Positions 1-7,830 of a DNA stretch of 37,168 nt are shown here, one piece after another. A model generated the notes under the pieces. That model did not search any database. It was not told the origin of the DNA and saw only the letters and a list, made by a program, of their open reading frames with translations. The stretch is from Rhodobacter sp. (GTDB lineage Bacteria; Pseudomonadota; Alphaproteobacteria; Rhodobacterales; Rhodobacteraceae), in the NCBI GenBank assembly GCA_027484985.1, contig JAIXRW010000038.1:1-37168 (forward strand). The letters are read 5' to 3'. Within the stretch, counting starts at the first letter, position 1. The number at the start of each line of letters is the position of its first letter. A program made the position numbers and the translations under genes.

Positions 1-1172
1 CGCGCCAGCGCCAGCCGCCCCATCGCAAAGGACAAGACCCCGCACAGCGCAATCGCCCCCAGCATGGGCGTGGCGGTGCCGTCAAAGAACGGCCCCGCGG
101 CCGCGATCATCGCGCCGCCCGCCAGCATCTGCAACGTGCCCCCCAGCGACGAGGCAAGCCCCGCGATATCGCCATGATCGTCCAGCGCCATCACCATGGT
201 GGTGGGGATCACAAGGCCAAGAAAGGCATTGGCCACAAACAGCCCGCCGATGCACACGACCAGCGGCACCATCCCCGCCAGCGCCAGCGCGAACAGCGCC
301 GCCGTGGTCAGCAGGAACCCCGTGCTTGCCACCGTCATCACCCGCCGCGCCCCATAGCGCAGCCCAAGGCTTCCCGCCGCCTGCGACGCCGCGAAGAAGC
401 CGATCGCATTCACCGCGAAGGCCAGCGAAAAGCCGGTGGGCGTCAGGCCGTAGCCTTCGGTATAGACAAAGCTCGCGCTGGCGATGAAGACAAAGAAACT
501 CGCCATGCCAAAACCGCCCAGAAAGGTCAGCCCCATGAAACTGCGGCTTGCCAGCAGCCGCTTCGCGCCGCGCAGCGTGTCGGCCATGTGAAAGGGCTGG
601 CGCTGCGCGCGGGGCAGCGTTTCGGGCTGGGCAAAGGTCAGCACCGCAAGGCTTAGCGCGCTTGCGCCCAGCAGGATGCCGAAGATGCCGCGCCATCCGG
701 CCACCGCCATCACCCCCGACCCCGCCAACGGCGCCAGCATGGGCGACACCGAAATGACCAGCATCACCGCCGCCATCAGCCGTGTCGCGGCATGCCCGGT
801 ATACATGTCGCGGATGATCGCCCGCGGCACCACCATCAGCGCCGCCCCGCCAAGGCCCTGAATGGCGCGGCCCACGATCAGCGCCGTGACCGAAGGCGCC
901 ATGGTGCACAAAACCGACCCGATGACAAAGATCGCAATCCCCGCATAAAGCGGCGGTTTCCGCCCCGACCGGTCGGCCCAGGGGCCATAGACCAGTTGGG
1001 CAAGTCCGAAGGCGATGAAATAGGCGGTGATCGTGGCTTGCATGTCCTGCACGCTTGCGCCCAGATCGGCCCCGATGGCGGGCATGGCGGGCAGATACAT
1101 GTCGATGGCAAAGGGGCCGATGCAGGACAAAAGCCCCAGCACAAGGGCAGGGCGGGCGATACGGTCTGTCAT
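1..1172 (-). CDS. Bcr/CflA-type MFS multidrug exporter (3' end cut by window)
   Basis: Predicted inner-membrane drug:proton antiporter of the major facilitator superfamily. The ATG is at 1172-1170 and the frame stays open to base 1, giving about 390 residues of an expected ~400, so only the last residues are missing. The N-terminus reads as a short polar start, then a first helix and the MYLPAMP segment typical of the Bcr/CflA subfamily. A YGPWADRSGRKPPL stretch is the MFS loop 2-3 signature. About twelve hydrophobic segments follow. The gene is divergent from the PhyH-like gene at 1245 with a 72-bp gap, so they share a promoter region. Nothing in the sequence shows the substrate; sulfonamide, bicyclomycin or chloramphenicol-type compounds are only what the family is known for. 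Confidence 0.85.
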   Translation of the reverse strand, partial: MTDRIARPALVLGLLSCIGPFAIDMYLPAMPAIGADLGASVQDMQATITAYFIAFGLAQLVYGPWADRSGRKPPLYAGIAIFVIGSVLCTMAPSVTALIVGRAIQGLGGAALMVVPRAIIRDMYTGHAATRLMAAVMLVISVSPMLAPLAGSGVMAVAGWRGIFGILLGASALSLAVLTFAQPETLPRAQRQPFHMADTLRGAKRLLASRSFMGLTFLGGFGMASFFVFIASASFVYTEGYGLTPTGFSLAFAVNAIGFFAASQAAGSLGLRYGARRVMTVASTGFLLTTAALFALALAGMVPLVVCIGGLFVANAFLGLVIPTTMVMALDDHGDIAGLASSLGGTLQMLAGGAMIAAAGPFFDGTATPMLGAIALCGVLSFAMGRLALA

Positions 1173-1244
1173 GGTCACGGACTTTCTGGGGGTGCCGTTC
1201 CCCCATACCCCTTTTGCCCCCGCCAAACCAGAGGAGAGGTTGGC

Positions 1245-2000
1245 ATGAGCAATGATTTCGCCCGATCAGGTTGGCGCCGCGTGGCGGCGCCCGCCATTCT
1301 GGCATGGGCCCGCGCCGCCCGTGGCACCGCCGAACAGGCCGTGCAGGCCAGCACAGAGGCATGGCGCTGCGGCGGCACATGGTTCGTCGGGCTCGATGCC
1401 CTGCCCAACGATCCTTCGGGTGCGGTGGGCGGCGCTGCCTTTCCCTGGGCCGAAGCCGGGCTTGACCCCGTGGCCCTGCATCCCGCGCAGCTTTCGGTGG
1501 TGCGGGCGGGCTATCCCCAGCCCTCGCCCGCCGAAACCGAAGCCGCCTTCCGCTACCGCCTGACCCGCGATGCCGCCCATCTGGACGGGCTGATCGCCGA
1601 AGGCGCGGGCAAACGCCGCCGCATCGCGGAACCGCATCGCTGGATCCTTGGCATGGCGCTCAATGCGGCCGATGACACCGCCGCACCCCTGACCCTGTGG
1701 GAAGGCAGCCACCTGATCATGCAGGCCCGCCTGCGCGCGGCCCTAGCCGATGTGCCGCCGCAGGATTGGGGGCAGGCCGATATCACCGATGCCTATCAAT
1801 CCGCCCGCAAAGAGGTATTCGCCACCTGCCGCCGCATCACCCTGCCCGGAAGGGTGGGCGAGGCGGTGGTGCTGCACCGCCTGTGCCTGCATGGCGTGGC
1901 CCCGTGGCAGGATGGCGCGACAGCCGACCCGCCGGGCCGCATGGTGGCCTATTTCCGCCCGCTGATGGACAGCGTGACCGATTGGCTGGACCACGCCTGA
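1245..2000 (+). CDS. PhyH-like putative Fe(II)/2-oxoglutarate oxygenase
   Basis: 251-residue soluble protein. The ATG at 1245 was chosen because a strong Shine-Dalgarno (GAGGAGAG, 1231-1238) lies just upstream; the frame is open further upstream but has no comparable site. The sequence carries a set of residues in the order expected of phytanoyl-CoA dioxygenase-like enzymes: H112-x-D114, a PLTLWEGSH turn near residue 148, H216 followed by G, and R232. These would be the iron triad and the 2-oxoglutarate arginine. Overall similarity is weak, so the substrate is unknown. It sits divergent to an exporter and upstream of an acyl-CoA-type regulator, neither of which fixes its role. It may also be an uncharacterised Rhodobacteraceae family that only resembles PhyH. 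Confidence 0.5.
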   Translation: MSNDFARSGWRRVAAPAILAWARAARGTAEQAVQASTEAWRCGGTWFVGLDALPNDPSGAVGGAAFPWAEAGLDPVALHPAQLSVVRAGYPQPSPAETEAAFRYRLTRDAAHLDGLIAEGAGKRRRIAEPHRWILGMALNAADDTAAPLTLWEGSHLIMQARLRAALADVPPQDWGQADITDAYQSARKEVFATCRRITLPGRVGEAVVLHRLCLHGVAPWQDGATADPPGRMVAYFRPLMDSVTDWLDHA

Positions 2001-2008
2001 TGCCGCGC

Positions 2009-2046
2009 CTTTACAGCCCGTTGTAAAGCCGCGGCCCTGTTGTAAA
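2009..2046. promoter_or_regulatory. candidate operator for the ScfR/PccR-like regulator
   Basis: A perfect dyad CTTTACA-N6-TGTAAAG (2009-2028) is followed by a further TTGTAAA half-site at 2040-2046, 19 bases after the TTGTAAA at 2021. It lies 33-70 bp upstream of the regulator start. Regulators of this family (PccR, PrpR, RamB) bind AT-rich palindromes of the TTTGCAAA kind, so autoregulation is a reasonable inference. It is not shown by the sequence alone. Confidence 0.4.
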
Positions 2047-2078
2047 CTGCCCTCCGTGCCACGGCAAAAGGGGGGGCC

Positions 2079-3416
2079 ATGCCGATCTCGTCACTGACCG
2101 GCACGCGCCTGCGCGAAAGGCGGCTTGCGCTGGGGCTGCGCCAGTCCGAAGTGGCGTCATCCGCGGGCATTTCGGCCTCATACCTCAACCTGATCGAACA
2201 TAACCGCCGCCGCATCGGGGCCGATCTGCTGGCCGCGCTCGCCGCCGCACTCGGGGCGGTGCCGGCCGAACTGGCCGAAGGCGCCGAAGGCGGGCTTGTC
2301 GATGACCTGCGCGCCGCCGCCGCCACGGCTGAGGCGCTGGGCGGCACCTCTCCCGCCGCCGCCGCCCGCGCCGAACTTGACCGCGTTGACGAATTTGCCG
2401 GCCGCTTTCCGGGCTGGGCGGGGGTGGTGGCACGGCTCAGCCGCCACGGCGCCGGTCTGGAACGGGCGGTGGAAACGCTCAATGACCGGCTCAGCCACGA
2501 TCCGCATCTGGCCGCCTCGATCCACGAGGTGCTGTCGGCCCTCTCGGCGGTGCGCTCGACCGCCGCGATCCTTGCCGAAACCGAAGATATCGAACCCGAA
2601 TGGCGCGAACGCTTCCACCGCAACCTGCATCACGACAGCGAACGCATGGCCGCGGGGGCCGAGGCGCTGGTGGCCTGGCTTGATGGCAATCCGGCGGCTG
2701 CCGAAACCGGCATGGCGACCCCGCTTGACGAACTGGAAACATGGCTTGCGGGGCGCGGCTGGTCCTTGCCCGAACTCGAAGGCGGCGATCCGGCCCCCCT
2801 GCGGGCCGAGGTGGCGCATCTGGCCACAGGGGCCGCGCGGGCGCTGGCGGGGGCATGGCTTGACCGCGCGCTGCGCGATGCGGTCGCGCTGCCCATGGCG
2901 CGGCTGGATGGCCTGCTGACCGACGAACCGCCCGACCCGCTGCTGATCGCCCGCGCCTGCGATGTGCCGGTCGATCTGGTCTTTCGCAGGCTGGCGCTTG
3001 TGCCAGGGCGCGGCTGGGGGCTGGTGGTCTGCGACGGGTCCGGCACACCGGTTTTCCGCCGCCCCGCCGATGGCTTTGCCCTGCCGCGCTTCGGGTCGGC
3101 CTGCCCGCTCTGGCCGCTTTACGCAGCACTGGGCCATCCCGGGCGCGCCGTCTTGGCCGAGGTCGCCGTGGCAGGGCGCCCCTCGCGGCGCTACCGGGTT
3201 CTGGCCCATGCCATGGCCAGCCATCCGCAGGGCTTTGGCGGCGTCGAACTGCGCGAGGCGGCGATGCTGGTCATCCCGCTGGTCCCCGCCGCCCTATCTG
3301 CCGCCCCGCCCGCCGCCGCCGCCCCGCCGCCGCTCGTCGTCGGCCCCACCTGCCGCATCTGCCCCAAAGGGGCATGCCCCGCCCGGCGCGAACCTTCGGT
3401 CGTCGCCACCCCCTGA
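2079..3416 (+). CDS. XRE-family short-chain fatty acyl-responsive regulator (ScfR/PccR/RamB type)
   Basis: 445-residue DNA-binding regulator. Residues ~6-60 are an XRE/Cro helix-turn-helix (LRERRLALGLRQSEVA, then SASYLNLIEHNRRRI). The long middle matches the layout of the DUF2083 acyl-CoA-sensing regulators. The tail carries C425-x2-C428-x4-C433 followed by ARREPS, the Cys-rich C-terminus of this family; in mycobacterial PrpR the cysteines bind an Fe-S cluster. Such proteins control propionyl-CoA, acetyl-CoA or short-chain acid genes in response to acyl-CoA. The start is preceded by a G-rich stretch (2069-2076). No propionate gene lies beside it, so the regulon is unknown. It may control itself through the dyad at 2009, and possibly the symporter-type sensor operon that follows. 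Length is slightly below the usual ~460-470. Confidence 0.8.
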   Translation: MPISSLTGTRLRERRLALGLRQSEVASSAGISASYLNLIEHNRRRIGADLLAALAAALGAVPAELAEGAEGGLVDDLRAAAATAEALGGTSPAAAARAELDRVDEFAGRFPGWAGVVARLSRHGAGLERAVETLNDRLSHDPHLAASIHEVLSALSAVRSTAAILAETEDIEPEWRERFHRNLHHDSERMAAGAEALVAWLDGNPAAAETGMATPLDELETWLAGRGWSLPELEGGDPAPLRAEVAHLATGAARALAGAWLDRALRDAVALPMARLDGLLTDEPPDPLLIARACDVPVDLVFRRLALVPGRGWGLVVCDGSGTPVFRRPADGFALPRFGSACPLWPLYAALGHPGRAVLAEVAVAGRPSRRYRVLAHAMASHPQGFGGVELREAAMLVIPLVPAALSAAPPAAAAPPPLVVGPTCRICPKGACPARREPSVVATP

Positions 3417-3508
3417 AGGCGCGTTTTGACATCGCGGCCAAAGATGGGGCATCCTTGGTGCAAGACAGGCGCTAGACCTGTCTCTTGCGGCTGCCGCGGG
3501 GGGGAAAG

Positions 3509-3886
3509 ATGGCACATGTCGTGCTGGTCGAGGATGAACCGAACATCGCCGAGGCGATCCGCTTCATCCTGTCGCGGGATGGCTGCACGGTAACAGCCCT
3601 GTCCGATGGCATGGGCGGCATCGAACAGCTGCGCAGCCTTGGCCCCGATCTGGTGATCCTTGACCTGATGCTGCCGGGCATTTCGGGGCTGGAACTTCTG
3701 GCGGCGATCCGCGCCGACCGTGGCCTGCGCGGCGTGCCGGTGATGATGCTGACCGCCAAGGGGCAGGGGCGCGACCGCGAGGCAGCGCTTCAGGCCGGGG
3801 TCAACCATTTCATGACCAAGCCCTTCTCGAATACAGAAATGCTGGCCGCCGTGCGCGGGCTGGTCGCGCGGCGGGGGGCCGGCTGA
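3509..3886 (+). CDS. single-domain response regulator (CheY-like receiver)
   Basis: 125 residues, receiver domain only. Visible residues: acidic pocket E8-D9, phospho-acceptor D52 in VILDLMLPG, T82 and K104 in MTKPF. There is no output domain, so it must act through protein contact or as a phosphate relay. An upstream in-frame ATG at 3485 exists, but the start at 3509 follows a purine-rich GGGGGGAAAG and gives the canonical receiver N-terminus. It heads a tightly packed set: its TGA abuts the ATG of the small membrane protein at 3887, which overlaps the histidine kinase at 4165. The kinase is the obvious phosphodonor. A GACAGG/CCTGTC hairpin at 3464-3482 in the leader could be a terminator for the previous gene or an attenuator. 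Confidence 0.88.
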   Translation: MAHVVLVEDEPNIAEAIRFILSRDGCTVTALSDGMGGIEQLRSLGPDLVILDLMLPGISGLELLAAIRADRGLRGVPVMMLTAKGQGRDREAALQAGVNHFMTKPFSNTEMLAAVRGLVARRGAG

Positions 3887-4165
3887 ATGGCGCGGCGGGT
3901 TCCGCTGTTTCTCAAACGGCGCAGCTACCGGCAGCGGCGCCTGCGCGATGCGGCGCGCCTTTTGCCGCTGGTGGGGATGTTCCTGCTGCTGGTCCCGCTG
4001 ATCGGGGCAGGGGGGGCGGGCAACACGGCGGGGCACGGGCTTTACCTCTTTCTGGTCTGGCTGGGTCTGGTGGCGGCGGCGGCGGCGCTGTCGGCGGGGC
4101 TCGGCTCCGATCCGGGTGACGATGGCGAAGCCGACAGCCCCGCCCCGCCCGACAGGCCGCGCTGA
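3887..4165 (+). CDS. small two-helix membrane protein of a signalling operon
   Basis: 92 residues. The N-terminus is strongly basic (ARRVPLFLKRRSYRQRRLRDAARL), followed by two hydrophobic segments at about residues 25-41 and 52-70 and an acidic, proline-rich tail. This topology fits an inner-membrane protein with an inside-positive start. The gene begins immediately after the receiver's stop, and its own TGA overlaps the ATG of the symporter-kinase (TGATG at 4163-4167), so the three are co-translated. I do not recognise a named family. DUF4212-type small subunits accompany some sodium/solute symporters, so it might be an accessory subunit of the symporter-like sensor; this is inference from position and size. 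Confidence 0.65.
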   Translation: MARRVPLFLKRRSYRQRRLRDAARLLPLVGMFLLLVPLIGAGGAGNTAGHGLYLFLVWLGLVAAAAALSAGLGSDPGDDGEADSPAPPDRPR

Positions 4166-6852
4166 TGCCGTTCAACCTGCTTGTCCTGTTCTGCCTGTGC
4201 TATGTCGCCATGCTGTTTTGCGTGGCCTTTCTGGCCGAACGCCGCGCGGCCGAGGGGCGGGTGCGCTGGCTGCGCTCGCCCGCGATCTATACGCTCTCGC
4301 TGTCGATCTACTGCACGGCCTGGACGTTTTACGGCGCGGTCGGATATGCCGCGCGCTCGGGGCTGGAATTTGTGACCATCTATCTGGGCCCGACACTGGT
4401 GTTCGTCGGCTGGTGGTGGGTGCTGCGCAAGCTGGTCAGGATCGGGCGGCAACAGCGCGTGACCAGTATCGCCGACCTGATCTCCAGCCGCTTCGGCAAG
4501 TCGAACATCCTTGGCGTGGTCGTCACGCTGATCGCCGTCATCGCCGCCACCCCCTATATCGCGCTGCAACTCCAGTCGGTCACGCTGTCCTTCGCCGTCT
4601 TTGCCAGCGGCACGCCCGAAGGCTGGGCCCTGCCCAACCGCGATGCCACGGCGATCTGGGTCGCGGGGGGGCTGGCGCTGTTCACCATCCTGTTCGGCAC
4701 CCGCAACTTGGATGCCAAGGAACAGCATCACGGCGTGGTTCTGGCCATCGCGGTCGAGGCGGTGGTGAAGCTGGTCGCCCTTCTGGCGGTGGGCATCTTC
4801 GTGGTCTGGGGCATCGCTGGCGGCGCGCAAGAGGTGTTCGCCCGCATCGACGCGACCCAAGCCGCAGGCTGGACCCTGCAACCCGACCGCTGGATCGGCA
4901 TGATCGCGGTTTCGGGCGCTGCGGTGATCTGCCTGCCGCGCATGTTTCAGGTCATGGTCGTCGAAGGCGGCGAGGACCGCCACCTCGCCCTCGCAAGCTG
5001 GGCCTTCCCGGCCTATCTGCTGTTGATGAGCCTGTTCATCGTGCCCATCGCGGTGATCGGGCTGGAACGCATGCCCGCCGGATCGAACCCCGACATGTTC
5101 GTTCTGACCCTGCCCTTGGCCGAAGGGCAGGGCGGGCTGGCGCTTTTGGCCTTTCTGGGCGGGTTCTCGTCGGCCACGTCGATGGTGATCGTGGAATCCA
5201 TCGCGCTCGCGACCATGGTGTCCAACCACATCGTCATGCCGCTTTGGCTGCGCCTTGCCCCCAAGGCCGCGATGAAGGGCGATGTGCGGCGCATCGTGCT
5301 GCTGGCGCGGCGGCTGTCGATCGTGGGGGTGCTGGGGCTCGGCTATGCCTATTACCGCATGTCGGGCGGATCGGCCGCGCTGGCGGCGATGGGGCTCATT
5401 GCATTCGCCGGCATGGCGCAGGTGCTGCCGGTGCTGCTGGGCGGCATCTTCTGGCGCGGGGCGACCAAGGCGGGGGCGGTGGCGGGGCTGGTCACGGGCT
5501 TTGCCGTCTGGGCCTTCACGCTGCTCTTGCCCTTCTTCGGCCCCGGCACGCTTTTGCCGCAGGCGGTGTTCGACCATGGCCTGTTCGGCCTTGGCTGGCT
5601 GCGCCCGCAGGCTCTGTTCGGGATTGCGGGGATGGACCCCTTGGTCCATGCGATCTTCTGGTCGGCGGTGCTGAACACGGCCGCTTTCTGCGCGGGCTCG
5701 CTTCTCACCTTTCCCGGTCCGGTCGAACGGATGCAGGGCGCCGCCTTTGTTAATGTTTTTGACGCCGATGCCGCAGGCCCGCAGGGCTGGGCCCGCGGGC
5801 GCGCCGAACCCGAAGCGCTTTTGATGATGGCCCAGCGCATCCTTGGCGAAGAACCCGCATTGGCCCTGTTCGAGGCCGAGGCCCGCGCCCAGGGCAAGGC
5901 AGGCTATCTGCCCGATGCCACCCCCGATTTCGTGGCAGGGCTGGAACGGCGGCTCGCCGGATCGGTCGGTGCCGCCACCGCCCATGCGATGATCAGCCAG
6001 ATCGTCGGGCGCGCCACCGTGTCGGTCGAAGACCTGATGGCCGTCGCCAATGAAACCGCCCAGATCATGGAATATTCCGCCCAGCTGGAAGCCCAGCGCG
6101 AAGAACTCAGCCGCACCGCCGGCGCCCTGCGCGAGGCGAATGAGAAACTGACCCAGCTTTCCGTGCAGAAAGACGCCTTCCTCAGCCAGATCAGCCACGA
6201 ATTGCGCACCCCGATGACCTCGATCCGCGCCTTTTCCGAGGTCCTGACCGAAGGCGACCTGCCGCCCGAACTGGTGGCCAATTACGGCCGCATCATCCAT
6301 GACGAGGCGATCCGCCTGACGCGCCTGCTTGATGACCTGCTTGACCTCAGCGTGCTGGAAAACGGGTCGGTCCAGCTCAACCTGTCGCTGGTCAACCTCC
6401 AGCAACTGCTCGACCGCGCCCTTGCCGCCGCATCCCATACCCGCCCCGAACGCAGCTTTACCGTCATCCGCGACCTTCCGGCCGAAAACCTGTTCCTGCG
6501 CACTGATGGCGACCGTCTGGTTCAGGTCTTTATCAACCTTGTCTCCAACGCCCGCAAATATTGCGATGCCGCCAGCCCCGCGCTGACCATCTCGGTCCGC
6601 CAGCGGGCGGGGCGGGTCCATGTCGATTTCACCGATAACGGCACCGGCATCGCCAAACAGCATCAGGCGATCATCTTCGAGAAATTCGCCCGCCTCAGCG
6701 ATCAGCACCGCGCGGGCGGGGCAGGGCTGGGGCTGGCCATCTGCCGCGAGGTGATGGCCAATCTGGGCGGGCAGGTCAGCTATCTGCCCGGACGCGGCGG
6801 CGCCTCGTTTCGCGTCACGCTGCCGCTGCGGATCGGACGGCAGGCCGCTTAA
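4165..6852 (+). CDS. sodium:solute symporter-domain sensor histidine kinase (CbrA-like)
   Basis: 895-residue inner-membrane sensor kinase. Residues ~1-510 form a PutP-like sodium:solute symporter module with many membrane helices. A short cytoplasmic region (~540-640) ends in a helical, probably coiled-coil stretch (YSAQLEAQREELSRTAGA). The kinase core follows: H-box ISHELRTP with H678, N-box N795, G1 box D824-N-G-T-G, and a GGAGLGLAI G2 box. No PAS domain is evident, unlike Pseudomonas CbrA. The family senses nutrient or carbon state, perhaps linked to transport. Its partner is presumably the receiver at 3509. Start ATG overlaps the preceding stop. An open antisense frame of similar length is a codon-bias shadow. 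Confidence 0.9.
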   Translation: MPFNLLVLFCLCYVAMLFCVAFLAERRAAEGRVRWLRSPAIYTLSLSIYCTAWTFYGAVGYAARSGLEFVTIYLGPTLVFVGWWWVLRKLVRIGRQQRVTSIADLISSRFGKSNILGVVVTLIAVIAATPYIALQLQSVTLSFAVFASGTPEGWALPNRDATAIWVAGGLALFTILFGTRNLDAKEQHHGVVLAIAVEAVVKLVALLAVGIFVVWGIAGGAQEVFARIDATQAAGWTLQPDRWIGMIAVSGAAVICLPRMFQVMVVEGGEDRHLALASWAFPAYLLLMSLFIVPIAVIGLERMPAGSNPDMFVLTLPLAEGQGGLALLAFLGGFSSATSMVIVESIALATMVSNHIVMPLWLRLAPKAAMKGDVRRIVLLARRLSIVGVLGLGYAYYRMSGGSAALAAMGLIAFAGMAQVLPVLLGGIFWRGATKAGAVAGLVTGFAVWAFTLLLPFFGPGTLLPQAVFDHGLFGLGWLRPQALFGIAGMDPLVHAIFWSAVLNTAAFCAGSLLTFPGPVERMQGAAFVNVFDADAAGPQGWARGRAEPEALLMMAQRILGEEPALALFEAEARAQGKAGYLPDATPDFVAGLERRLAGSVGAATAHAMISQIVGRATVSVEDLMAVANETAQIMEYSAQLEAQREELSRTAGALREANEKLTQLSVQKDAFLSQISHELRTPMTSIRAFSEVLTEGDLPPELVANYGRIIHDEAIRLTRLLDDLLDLSVLENGSVQLNLSLVNLQQLLDRALAAASHTRPERSFTVIRDLPAENLFLRTDGDRLVQVFINLVSNARKYCDAASPALTISVRQRAGRVHVDFTDNGTGIAKQHQAIIFEKFARLSDQHRAGGAGLGLAICREVMANLGGQVSYLPGRGGASFRVTLPLRIGRQAA

Positions 6853-6898
6853 CGATACGTCAACCAACGCGGGCTAGCTTGGCCGGGCGGAGGTGGCG

Positions 6899-7822
6899 AT
6901 GGGCGTGCTGCGGCGAAAATTCGGTCGGGTCGAGGCAGGCACCGCTCAGGGCGCCGAAGGCGCATGGCACCTGTCGCTGGCCCGCGCCGCCCGCGATGCA
7001 ACCGGCCTCTCGCCCGAGGTGACGGCGGGCCGCGAAACGCGGGTGTCGCTGGCCGAACTGGTGGAACATCTGGCCGACCGCTCGCTCATCGCCATGCTCG
7101 ACGAAGGCGAAGGGGCGGCACTGGGCCTTTGCGCCCTTGCGCCGCCGCTGCTGTCGGGGCTGGTCGCGCTGTTGACCACGGGTCGCGCGCCGCTCGATCC
7201 CGAAACCCCGCGCCGCCCCACCCGTACCGATGCCGCCATGCTGGCCCCGCTGATCGACGCGGCCCTGTCAGGTTGGGCTGCGGAACTGGCCGCGCAGGAA
7301 GACGGCGCCTTTGCCGATGGCTGGCGCTATGCCAGCTTTCTGGAAGATGCCCGCCCGCTGGCCCTGCTGCTTGAAGATACCGCCTACCGGCTGTTCCGCG
7401 CCGACCTGTCGCTGCCGCAGGGCGGGGTGGCGGGGCAGGTGCTGCTGGCCCTTCCCGCCGCCCCGCGCCCGCGCCGTTCGCCGCAGCCCGCCCAGATGGC
7501 GGCACAGGCAGATGCCGCACTGGCCGATGCCGCGCAGGCCGACGGCTTTCGCACCGCCTTTTCGCGGCAGGTCGAAACGGTCGCCTGCCGGATGGATGCC
7601 GAACTGGTCCGTATCACCCTGCCCTTGGGGCAGGTCATGGCGCTGGCCGTGGGCGATGTCGTGCCGCTGGCCGATGCAACCGTGGCACGGCTGCTTTTGC
7701 GCGGGGTGGACGGGCAGACCATTGCCGAAGGCAAGCTTGGCCAGATGCGCGGGCAACGCGCGGTCAGGCTGTCACTACCCGCCGATCCCGCCCCGCTGCC
7801 CGCCCCGCAGATCGCAGGCTAG
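6899..7822 (+). CDS. FliM/FliN-like protein with C-terminal SpoA (C-ring) domain
   Basis: 307 residues. The ATG at 6899 was chosen over the GTG at 6893 because GCGGAGG (6887-6893) is correctly placed for it. The last ~75 residues fit the surface-presentation-of-antigens (SpoA) fold: a run of the form LVRITLPLGQVMALAVGDVVPL, then LLLRGVDGQTIAEGKLGQMRGQ. The middle is alpha-helical and alanine-rich, as in divergent alphaproteobacterial FliM. The N-terminal CheY-binding motif of true FliM is not recognisable. No other flagellar gene lies in the window, which is odd for a motor-switch subunit. It begins 46 bp after the kinase, so co-transcription with the sensor operon is possible. A type III secretion C-ring relative is the alternative. 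Confidence 0.65.
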   Translation: MGVLRRKFGRVEAGTAQGAEGAWHLSLARAARDATGLSPEVTAGRETRVSLAELVEHLADRSLIAMLDEGEGAALGLCALAPPLLSGLVALLTTGRAPLDPETPRRPTRTDAAMLAPLIDAALSGWAAELAAQEDGAFADGWRYASFLEDARPLALLLEDTAYRLFRADLSLPQGGVAGQVLLALPAAPRPRRSPQPAQMAAQADAALADAAQADGFRTAFSRQVETVACRMDAELVRITLPLGQVMALAVGDVVPLADATVARLLLRGVDGQTIAEGKLGQMRGQRAVRLSLPADPAPLPAPQIAG

Positions 7823-7830
7823 CGAAGCGC

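Noticed and set aside
82..1380. 432-residue leftward frame over the Bcr/CflA gene
   Set aside because: Different frame from the MFS protein, which has the loop signature and about twelve helices; this one has no family features.
4042..6867. 941-residue leftward open frame opposite the symporter-kinase
   Set aside because: Codon-bias shadow: rich in Gln, His and Arg, without any domain, fully antisense to a gene with clear kinase motifs.
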